Of a stretch of DNA of 38,451 nucleotides, positions 26,489 through 32,843 are shown in pieces. This DNA comes from Candidatus Jordarchaeia archaeon (GTDB lineage: Archaea > Asgardarchaeota > Jordiarchaeia > Jordiarchaeales > Jordiarchaeaceae): the NCBI GenBank assembly GCA_018383815.1, contig JAHAWU010000019.1, positions 1 through 38,451 on the forward strand, read 5' to 3'. The position numbers and the translations under genes were made by a program. Below the pieces are notes generated by a model, which was not told where the DNA came from, did not search any database, and saw only the letters and a list, made by a program, of their open reading frames with translations. The first letter of the stretch is position 1; each line of letters starts with the position of its first letter.

Positions 26489-27279
26489 TCGTAGCCGGTT
26501 GTGATGTAGGCTCACTTACAGCAGAAGCAGTAATCATGGAAGATGATAAAATATTAGCTTACGAGATTATTCGGGTACGCCCCCGGCCGGAGCAATCAGC
26601 CAGTGATGTGATGAACAAGACACTTGAAAAGGCCGGCCTCAAGATGGAGGATATAGAATACTGCGTTAGTACAGGCTATGGGCGGGACAGAATCCCCTTC
26701 GCCCAGAAGAACGTTAGTGAAATTTCATGTCACGGTAAGGGTGCACATTGGCTGGTACCGAGTATAAGAACCGTCATAGATGTGGGAGGGCAGGATTGTA
26801 AAGTTATCTGTGTAGATGACCGAGGACGCGTACAGGACTTTGTTATGAATGAAAAGTGTGCAGCGGGAACTGGAAGATTCTTGGAAATAATGGCTAGGAC
26901 ACTTGGTTTAACAATTGAGGAACTAGGACCAGTATCCTTGAAGGCGGAGAATCCGGTGAGCATTACGAGTCAGTGTAGCGTATTCACCGAGTTTGAGACT
27001 ATGGTTCTGCTTAACGAGGGTAAAAAGATTGAGGACATAGCGGCAGGAATAAATCAGGCTATGGCCCGAAGGGTCTACGCTTTAGTAAATCGAATACAAG
27101 TCAAAAAAGATCTGGGAATAACTGGCGGAGTTGCCAAAAACGTAGCAGTAGTAAAAAATCTTGAGGAGATCATCGGAATAAAATCCGTGAAATTCCCCCA
27201 AGATCCTCAAATTATGGGAGCCCTAGGAGCCGCACTTTTCGCCAAAGAGATTTGCCTTAAACAGCAGAGAAGGATGTAA
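26485..27279 (+). CDS. BcrA/HgdC-type activating ATPase (BadF/BadG family), complete motifs
   Basis: A 264-residue ATPase of the actin-like ASKHA fold that drives electrons from ferredoxin onto the reductase or dehydratase by ATP hydrolysis. It shows the first phosphate loop (GCDVGSLTAEAV), SCHGKGAHWL, the second loop VIDVGGQDCKV (98-108), NEKCAAGTGRFLE with Cys125, SITSQCSVF with Cys164, and an adenosine-site GGVAKNVAVVKNLEE. Cys125 and Cys164 of two subunits should bridge a [4Fe-4S] cluster at the dimer interface. The start overlaps the previous stop by four bases and the next gene begins four bases after the end, so the ATPase pair is made together. Confidence 0.88.
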   Translation: MIVAGCDVGSLTAEAVIMEDDKILAYEIIRVRPRPEQSASDVMNKTLEKAGLKMEDIEYCVSTGYGRDRIPFAQKNVSEISCHGKGAHWLVPSIRTVIDVGGQDCKVICVDDRGRVQDFVMNEKCAAGTGRFLEIMARTLGLTIEELGPVSLKAENPVSITSQCSVFTEFETMVLLNEGKKIEDIAAGINQAMARRVYALVNRIQVKKDLGITGGVAKNVAVVKNLEEIIGIKSVKFPQDPQIMGALGAALFAKEICLKQQRRM

Positions 27280-27283
27280 AATT

Positions 27284-28060
27284 ATGATTTTTGCAGGCTG
27301 CGATGTGGGAACACTAACCACAAAAACGGTACTATTAAAAAATGACCAGATTTTAGCCGTTAGCATAGTGCCCACAGAGGCCAAAGCAGAGCAATCCGCA
27401 TTAAACTCAATGAATAAGGCACTATCAAATGCGGGCATAACCATTAAGGATGTAAAGTACTGTGTGGGCTGCGGTTGGGGTGCGGCCAGAATTCCCTTTG
27501 CCAACACGACTGAAAGCGATGTGCATAGCGGAGCAGTAGGAGCCCTGTGGCTTTTACCCAGTACTAGAACAGTAATCGATGTGGGTGGGCTCTTCACGAG
27601 AGTGGTGCAAATCGATTCGGAGGGAAGGGTAATCGATTATGTAATGAATGATAAATGCGCTAGTGGAACAGGAAGATTTCTGGAGATAATGGCTGAAGCC
27701 CTAGAAATTAAGCCTGACGACTTCGATTCTCCCTCACTCCAAGGTTCGCATCCCGTAAACATAACTAGTCAGTGTAGTGTTTTCGCCGAGAGCGAAGTTA
27801 TAACCTATTTAAATGAAGGGGCGGAAATCGCAGACATTGTAAGCGGCATTAACAACTCCATAGCTCTTAGAACAGCCACCTTGGTTGGAAGATTGGGAAT
27901 TGTAGAAGACGTAACAATCATAGGAGGCGTGGCTAAAAATCAAGCCATGGTGAAAAATCTGGAGGAAAAAATAGGCGTAAAAATCAAAAAAATAAACCAT
28001 GATCCCCAAATGGTGCAAGCACTGGGAGCAGCACTAATAGCCAAACAAAAAACACAGTAA
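27284..28060 (+). CDS. BcrD-type activating ATPase paralogue with altered phosphate loop
   Basis: A 258-residue paralogue of the preceding ATPase. It keeps the cluster Cys residues (NDKCASGTGRFLE, Cys125; NITSQCSVF, Cys164) and the GGVAKNQAMVKNLEE segment. Two conserved places are changed: the second phosphate loop reads VIDVGGLFTRV, lacking the Gln-Asp of DVGGQD, and SCHGKGAHW has become DVHSGAVGALW. It may therefore be a weak or inactive ATPase that acts as the partner half of a heterodimer, as BcrA and BcrD do in benzoyl-CoA reductase. It lies four bases after the first ATPase and 25 bases before the CdhC-like gene. Confidence 0.85.
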   Translation: MIFAGCDVGTLTTKTVLLKNDQILAVSIVPTEAKAEQSALNSMNKALSNAGITIKDVKYCVGCGWGAARIPFANTTESDVHSGAVGALWLLPSTRTVIDVGGLFTRVVQIDSEGRVIDYVMNDKCASGTGRFLEIMAEALEIKPDDFDSPSLQGSHPVNITSQCSVFAESEVITYLNEGAEIADIVSGINNSIALRTATLVGRLGIVEDVTIIGGVAKNQAMVKNLEEKIGVKIKKINHDPQMVQALGAALIAKQKTQ

Positions 28061-28085
28061 CACAATCCCACTTGGAGGCAAACTA

Positions 28086-28856
28086 TTGGAAATATTCGAC
28101 CTAATGATAGAAGAACTAAAACAACACGTAGAACATTGGAGAAGGCAGGGAAGAAAAGTAAGAGAGAAACAGTGCCCTCAAAGCGTCAAAAAACTCAAAG
28201 AAAACCTTCCAACAAGTAGTCAGCCAGGAATAATTCTAAAAGAGGACACTTTTGTGGAACTTGGAAACCCCAAGACAGCTTCCGCGGCCCTCGTGCTTTG
28301 GACCGAGAAACCAGAACTGGTTAGGGACGGAAAAATAACAATTGTGGGCCCCGATATCCCCGAGGCAGAGGGCAACTTGCCATTCGCCCAAGTTCTCATA
28401 GCCCAAACTAAGGGTTTTGAGCCCAAAGATTACAGGCTACTCAGTCGCAACCAGTACGACCTAAACTTAGAGGGCTACATGTTAAGGGCGGTTCCTCAGC
28501 ATCAGAGAGTATGGAGCAGAGTCAGCAGGGAAGCCGTAGAAAAGGGTTTCACACTAGAAACTCTGGGAAAGGCGCTAATGGTAAGCCTCAAAGAGAAACA
28601 CCCCAAAGCAGAAGCCGTAGAAGTGATATTTGTAACCTCCAGTGAGGAAGACGTAAGACAACTCGGAAAAATAACTGAAAAGGCATGGAAAATAGCAGCC
28701 CCCGTGAAAACAACCCCCGCATATGACTGTGCAACTTGCGAAAACAAAGAAATCTGCGACGAAATCTGGAAGATGCTCCAACTCCGACTAGGAAAATCCC
28801 CAAAAGAAAAAAGACCCCAGATTCTGTGCCAAGAACCCCAAGAAAAAGACAACTAG
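28086..28856 (+). CDS. CdhC/acetyl-CoA synthase-like partial-domain protein with a short Cys motif
   Basis: A 256-residue protein whose middle resembles the domain of CdhC/acetyl-CoA synthase just before the A-cluster domain. FVELGNPKTA (56-65) corresponds to VELGGPK, VRDGKITIVGPDIPEAEG (79-96) to DGKV-x-IIGPDIDE, and VWSRVSREAVEKGFTLETLG (142-161) to IW-x-RISK-x-A-x-KG-x(4)-IG. It ends shortly after YDCATCENKEIC (Cys215, Cys218, Cys224), placed where CdhC has the first A-cluster cysteines (GCALCQSF). The main part of the A-cluster domain is missing. Residues 1-45 are basic and helical. TTG 28086 has GGAGG seven bases upstream. Last gene of the operon; possible roles are CoA-ester binding or electron transfer to the activators. 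I know no named family with this architecture. Confidence 0.68.
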   Translation: MEIFDLMIEELKQHVEHWRRQGRKVREKQCPQSVKKLKENLPTSSQPGIILKEDTFVELGNPKTASAALVLWTEKPELVRDGKITIVGPDIPEAEGNLPFAQVLIAQTKGFEPKDYRLLSRNQYDLNLEGYMLRAVPQHQRVWSRVSREAVEKGFTLETLGKALMVSLKEKHPKAEAVEVIFVTSSEEDVRQLGKITEKAWKIAAPVKTTPAYDCATCENKEICDEIWKMLQLRLGKSPKEKRPQILCQEPQEKDN

Positions 28857-29031
28857 CATAAAAAACAACAAACCCTCAAAAATAATAGACTAGATTAAAA
28901 ATCTGTAATCAGTAAAATGTGACCTTTTATTTCCAAGAAAAATTCAAATAATGTCTGGTAGAAACTATTTCAAGCTTCTTTTTGAGGAAAATTAAAAAAA
29001 GGATAATTTAGTGGAATCTGACCAGGCCCTT

Positions 29032-29550
29032 TTACTCGCTGGTGTCTTTTATGGGCACTTTGACTGGCTCTTGTTTGGGTGTGGGCTCTTTCTTGGGAAC
29101 CTTCAGTGTTAGAATGCCGTTTTTAATCTGTGCTTCGGCCTTCTCTGGAACCACTTCTTCTGGGAACACTATGCACCTTCGGAAGGACTCATAGGTTCTC
29201 TCTCTGTGGAGGTAGTTCTTTCCCTTTTCCTCCTTGTCCTCTTTTAGTTCGCCGCTGATTTCCAGAGTGTCCTTTGTGATGTTTAGGTTTATGTTGTCCT
29301 TGGGAATTCCTGGAACGTCGGCGGTGACTGTGTAGCCTTCACCGTTGTCTTCTAGGTCCAGCCTTGGGAATCTGGTTAGTGATGGGAACTCGATTCTCCT
29401 TGAGGGGACAATGTCGAACCATGGTTTCATGAGGGCCTCGAAGGTTCTGTTGAAATCTTCGAATAGGTCTTCGAATGGTCTGTATATCCATGATCTTGTT
29501 TCTCTTGGTTCAATTTCGGTTGATTCTTTTCTTTCTTTCACATCAGCCAT
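29032..29550 (-). CDS. hsp20: Small heat shock protein, HSP20/alpha-crystallin family
   Basis: A 172-residue ATP-independent chaperone that forms oligomers and holds unfolding proteins. An N-terminal region (WIYRPFEDLFEDFNRTFEAL) precedes the alpha-crystallin domain, beginning FPRLDLEDNGEGYTVTADVPGIPKD and containing LEISGELKEDKEEKG. Then comes FPEEVVPEKAEAQIKNGILTLKVPKKEP, with the conserved A-x(n)-NGVL-like motif. The C-terminal PVKVPIKDTSE contains a V-x-I anchoring motif. ATG 29550 is preferred because GGAGGT (29558-29563) lies seven bases upstream. The promoter region carries three evenly spaced GTATACTA sites, described separately, which suggests repression outside stress. Confidence 0.9.
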   Translation of the reverse strand: MADVKERKESTEIEPRETRSWIYRPFEDLFEDFNRTFEALMKPWFDIVPSRRIEFPSLTRFPRLDLEDNGEGYTVTADVPGIPKDNINLNITKDTLEISGELKEDKEEKGKNYLHRERTYESFRRCIVFPEEVVPEKAEAQIKNGILTLKVPKKEPTPKQEPVKVPIKDTSE

Positions 29551-29564
29551 GTTACCCACCTCCA

Positions 29565-29606
29565 GTATACTATTTATATTTGTATACTAATCCAAGTTGT
29601 ATACTA
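29565..29606 (-). promoter_or_regulatory. Three GTATACTA operator repeats at exact 17-bp spacing before hsp20
   Basis: GTATACTA occurs at 29565-29572, 29582-29589 and 29599-29606, each start 17 bases from the last. They lie between the TATA box (29616-29624) and the ribosome binding site, over the expected transcript start. A repressor bound there would block polymerase loading. The core GTATAC is itself palindromic. Confidence 0.7.
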
Positions 29607-29615
29607 CAAATAGTT

Positions 29616-29632
29616 ATATTTAAATCTTTCGG
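29616..29632 (-). promoter_or_regulatory. BRE and TATA box of hsp20
   Basis: Read on the minus strand, CCGAAAGA (29625-29632) followed by TTTAAATAT (29616-29624) fits an archaeal BRE plus TATA box. The transcript should start near 29590-29595, among the GTATACTA repeats. Confidence 0.6.
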
Positions 29633-29750
29633 TCAAAAACCCCTATAAAATAAAATTATTCGACTTAAACGCCTTTAAAGCAAATTTTTTAAGGCCACTA
29701 CAATTCCAGAAAAACAAAAAAAGAAATATAAGTTTTGAATGGTCTAATCC

Positions 29751-30530
29751 TCACCTGGCGAGGGACAAGTTGCAATGCATTTCCAAGGGTGTGAGCACCT
29801 TGAAGACTTCGGCATACCTCACTCCCCTTTCCTTTCCAAAACCTTCTGCTACCGATTTTATTATTGTCTCCCATATTTCAAAAGGCCCCAATCCCACCTC
29901 CGTTTCAGACTGGAACTGGCTTTTATGCTGCGCTAGAGCTTTGATTTTCAGATCTATGGTTTCTGTTATATCCACATACGCGTTATATTTGGCACTAATT
30001 GCGAGGCACACTGTGGACACTTGGTGGGGTGCAAGTCCTTCAATAAAGTGTTCTTGGTTCACATTTGTGAAACCGCTAAACATCGCCGCCCAGCAGGAAG
30101 CAAAACCAGTATTCACATGATCAGGGTGAGCCTCATAAGGTAGCCAGGGATCAAGAGTCATTAACACATCGGGCCGGGTTTGGCGTATTGCTCTGATTAT
30201 TTTGCCTCTTGCTTCGAGGTTGGGTTGGAATTCGCTGTCTGTGTAGCCTAACCACATCAAATGTTTGACGCCCAGAATCTTTGCTGCTTTCTCTTGTTCT
30301 TCCATGCGTGTCTCAGCCAATTTTTCCGGCGTTATTTTTGGGTTTGTTGTGGATCGGGAACCATCAGTTATGGTCAAATAGGTTATTTCACACCCTCTTT
30401 GTGCCAGTTTAGCAATGGTTCCTCCCGCAAAAAACTCCAAATCGTCGGGATGGGCCTGCACAGCTAAAACTTTCTTCGCCTTTTCCAGTAGGGATGCCCT
30501 ATCAGCCGTAAATAATTCACTAATATACAC
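29751..30530 (-). CDS. PIG-L/LmbE family zinc-dependent deacetylase
   Basis: A 259-residue member of the LmbE-like family, which removes acetyl groups from N-acetylglucosaminyl compounds (lipids, mycothiol precursors, diacetylchitobiose). The signature AVQAHPDDLEFFAGGTIAKL gives the His-x-x-Asp-Asp metal and base residues, followed by CEITYLTITDG, LMWLGYTDSEF, and the second metal motif YEAHPDHVNTG with a typical His-x-x-His. Length fits stand-alone enzymes. GTG 30530 has GGAGGT six bases upstream (30537-30542). It stands alone; the substrate is unknown, although glycolipid or chitobiose catabolism is the usual archaeal role. Confidence 0.85.
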   Translation of the reverse strand: MYISELFTADRASLLEKAKKVLAVQAHPDDLEFFAGGTIAKLAQRGCEITYLTITDGSRSTTNPKITPEKLAETRMEEQEKAAKILGVKHLMWLGYTDSEFQPNLEARGKIIRAIRQTRPDVLMTLDPWLPYEAHPDHVNTGFASCWAAMFSGFTNVNQEHFIEGLAPHQVSTVCLAISAKYNAYVDITETIDLKIKALAQHKSQFQSETEVGLGPFEIWETIIKSVAEGFGKERGVRYAEVFKVLTPLEMHCNLSLAR

Positions 30531-31006
30531 CAGTTAACCTCCAAGAAAGTCCAATAAGTAGCCACTTTACTTATTTGGGGTTCTGAGTAAAAATTATTTG
30601 GTGTTTTTTTAAGGGTAAAAGTCTTCCTGAAGGGTGTTCCTATCAGATAATTGTTTGGTTCCTTTGCTTCTTTCATTTGTTTTTATTGTCGGATAAATTT
30701 TTGGTTAAGAATGAGTATTTTATAAGAGTGAATAGCTTTTTATATGAGAATGACCAAATGTAGAGCAAAAACATTGAAATTGAATTGTGAGAATTTCACA
30801 TTTGAGAAAACTTTGCAAGTCAAAAATTTGATTTAAACAGCCCAACACAGTGAGGAATCACGGGTTAAGGTAGGACCATAAAAATCGTCGTTAATTGAAA
30901 ATTCGATGCTTTTAGCCTTAACCTGGTTAAAAGGGCTATGGCTTTAAGAATAATGTGGGTCCTCTCCCCTTTTTAATCAAAATATTGGTTTGGGGTGGGA
31001 AGAGAG
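30531..31006. other. Intergenic region with a hairpin near the response-regulator gene
   Basis: About 475 bases between divergent genes. A TATA-like TTTTTATATGAG lies near 30737-30748. At 30914-30937 there is an inverted repeat, AGCC-TTAACC-T-GGTTAA-aag-GGCT, about 70 bases before the response regulator start. No gene seen. Confidence 0.4.
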
Positions 31007-31369
31007 ATGAATTGTCCCTCCAAAATTCTTATAGTGGAAGACGATGAGAAAATCGGGAAGGTGTTAAAAACCATACTGGAGGAGAAAGGGTTCATTGTGG
31101 ACACGGCTAAAAATGGTAAAGAAGCAATAGAGAGAATAGACGCCACCTCATACAACCTTGCGCTTATAGACGTTCGACTTCCAGACATGGAGGGCACCAA
31201 ACTCCTACCAGTTATGAGGAAAAATAATCCCCAAATGTCGAAAATTATGATTACTGGTTATCCCACCATGCGGAGCGCCATTGAGTCCCTAAATAAGGGT
31301 GCCGACGGCTACATACTTAAACCCATAAAAATAGAGAGCCTACTAAACATTATCGAAAAACATCTATAA
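31007..31369 (+). CDS. Stand-alone CheY-like response regulator receiver domain
   Basis: A 120-residue single receiver domain. The acidic pair Asp12-Asp13 (ILIVEDDEK), the phosphoacceptor Asp55 (LALIDVRLPDMEG), the switch Thr in KIMITGYPTMRSA and the Lys of YILKPIKIES are all present. No output domain follows, so it signals by protein contact or serves in a phosphorelay. No histidine kinase lies nearby. ATG 31007 follows GGTGG at good distance; GTG 30995 overlaps that site and is less likely. The short antisense gene ahead at 31405 converges on it. Confidence 0.88.
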   Translation: MNCPSKILIVEDDEKIGKVLKTILEEKGFIVDTAKNGKEAIERIDATSYNLALIDVRLPDMEGTKLLPVMRKNNPQMSKIMITGYPTMRSAIESLNKGADGYILKPIKIESLLNIIEKHL

Positions 31370-31404
31370 ATAAAGAAACAAGAAAGGGAGAAACAAAAAC
31401 TCCA

Positions 31405-31587
31405 TCAATCTCCTAATTTGTAGTTTCTCCAACTTTCATAGGTAGAATCATGTTCTCCTATCAGGAACCGAATCGTTTCATCTATGGAATTCAAATTAAG
31501 CTCATTTTTAATCCTGTTCAAATGCTTCCAGGTGTCAAAATCCACTATTAAAGTAGCCTTTTCCCTTGCACTAACCGTTTTCGACAT
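31405..31587 (-). CDS. Small RHH-like (antitoxin-type) protein, 60 aa
   Basis: A 60-residue protein with a beta strand (REKATLIVDFDTWKHLNRIK) and two helices (ELNLNSIDETIRFLIGEHDS). The spacing resembles CopG/VapB-type ribbon-helix-helix proteins, with S-I-D-E-T-I-R-F-L-I as the second helix. GGGAGG lies eight bases before the ATG at 31587. No toxin gene follows, so it may be an orphan antitoxin or a small DNA-binding regulator. Confidence 0.6.
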   Translation of the reverse strand: MSKTVSAREKATLIVDFDTWKHLNRIKNELNLNSIDETIRFLIGEHDSTYESWRNYKLGD

Positions 31588-32199
31588 ATTTTCGCCTCCC
31601 TTACTAATTAATATTTTTCAAAAGAAGAGATTACGCCTCAAACAGATTCCAGACTTGTAGAGTGATGATTGGATTAAGGTGTAATTCGTCTTCTTCCCGA
31701 CTTCTTCACACTTGTGAACACTTATTGCTCAAATTTTTTAGTCGTTGTGTTAGAGGTGTGTTTGTTGGGGCTTCACAGAAAAATATAGTAGAGAATTTGG
31801 TGGGTGGCCACACTTTACGAGCCAAATTATTGTAAATCTGTGAAGCTCATTCAGCCACACTCTTTTTTGAATTTTGATTTTTGGTGGGAGGTTTTCTTTT
31901 TTTGGGGGATGGTTAGGAGAACCCCTCCTCCCAGATTTGAGGGATTCTCCTTCTTGTGTTTGGATTTTTGGGTTCCTTCTCCATGTGTGCTCTCCCAAAT
32001 AGGTATTGTTTGCATTTTATTTGTTTTTGTTTGGAATTAATGTATTTATTTTTTCTATTTTATTTAATAGTTAAATATTTAATAAAGTTAATTATTATAA
32101 TTTATTCGGTTTCCCTCCCTCCATCCTATAAATTATAAGTAGGAAAAGAATTTGCGCAATATTCTTATAATACACCATGGCTTCATTACTAGGTGAAAA
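31588..32199. other. AT-rich region containing a candidate structured RNA
   Basis: About 600 bases without a protein gene that I believe. The plus-strand open frame 31804-32040 and the minus-strand frame 31750-31998 overlap each other and have unnatural compositions. The notable content is a set of nested inverted repeats followed by T6 at 31753-31868. The right part is very AT-rich and carries TATA-like sequences (32126-32139, CTATAAATTATAAG) upstream of the Lrp gene. Confidence 0.45.
31753..31868 (+). ncRNA. Candidate structured RNA or small palindromic element, with T6 at its end
   Basis: Three arms nest around one centre. Outermost, GAG(G)TGTG (31753-31760) pairs with CACACTC (31856-31862), with one bulge. 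Next, GCTTCACAGA (31770-31779) pairs perfectly with TCTGTGAAGC (31837-31846). Innermost, AATTTGG (31794-31800) pairs with CCAAATT (31822-31828) around a GGTGGCCAC loop. TTTTTT follows at 31863-31868, as in archaeal terminators, favouring plus-strand transcription. It could instead be a small MITE-like element with CTTCACAG ends. Confidence 0.45.
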
Positions 32200-32778
32200 A
32201 TGGAAGAGCGTATTTTTAAGTTGGACGATAAGGATCGGGAGATACTAACACTCCTAAGCGAGGATCCCGAAATCCCCCAGGAACAGATTGCAGAAATTAT
32301 TAACCTGTCCCAGCCCTCAGTAGCTATGAGGATAAGAAAACTGAAGGAAATGGGAGTATTCCGCAAAATTTGTGGCGTAAACCCCCTAAAGCTGGGGCTC
32401 AACATAGCCAAAGTTGACGTATCCACCACAGACAGCGCAAAAATACTATCCCTTTTCCAAAATTGCCCATACTTCCTCAATGGATACCTGGTTTCCGGAA
32501 AAAGCAACGTCCTCCTATTCCTAATCGGAGAAGACATACCCACACTTGAATCAATAGTCGAATGCCACCTGGGACCACTGAAAGAAGTCAAAGAAGTAGA
32601 ATTCAACATCATAATATCCGCCGCAAAAGAGCTAAACCTACCCTACCAAATGAAAGTAAAAATCGTTGACAGACCCTTCTGCGGACTAGAAATCAACTGC
32701 GCCGACTGCAAGAACCACCAAGAAAAAAGATGCCTAGGCTGCCCCATGATAAGCGAATACAAAGGAAAAATATGGTAA
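32200..32778 (+). CDS. Lrp/AsnC-family transcription regulator with Cys-rich C-terminal tail
   Basis: A 192-residue regulator. Residues about 5-58 form the Lrp winged helix-turn-helix (LDDKDREILTLLSEDPEIPQ, IAEIINLSQPSVAMRIRKLK, EMGVF). Residues 60-155 are an AsnC-like ligand and oligomer domain (GLNIAKVDVS ... VSGKSNVLLFLIGEDIPTLE). After it comes a tail absent from plain Lrp proteins, with Cys161, Cys167, Cys170, Cys178 and Cys181 (C-x5-C-x2-C-x7-C-x2-C), able to bind zinc or an Fe-S cluster. It differs from the TRASH tail of CopT-like regulators as I know it. ATG 32200 follows AGGTGA closely. It may respond to metal or redox state. Convergent with the CrtI-like oxidoreductase gene. Confidence 0.78.
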   Translation: MEERIFKLDDKDREILTLLSEDPEIPQEQIAEIINLSQPSVAMRIRKLKEMGVFRKICGVNPLKLGLNIAKVDVSTTDSAKILSLFQNCPYFLNGYLVSGKSNVLLFLIGEDIPTLESIVECHLGPLKEVKEVEFNIIISAAKELNLPYQMKVKIVDRPFCGLEINCADCKNHQEKRCLGCPMISEYKGKIW

Positions 32779-32843
32779 AACAAAAAACAAACAAAAAAAG
32801 GCTGCGAGCCAACCATAAAGGCAGAAGAATAATAAGAGGTGTC

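Noticed and set aside
30464..30676. 70-residue minus-strand frame upstream of the PIG-L gene
   Set aside because: Overlaps the start and ribosome binding site of the PIG-L gene and has no family features.
31750..32040. Overlapping frames on both strands in the gap before the Lrp gene
   Set aside because: Neither shows natural composition or a ribosome binding site, and they overlap the nested inverted repeats.
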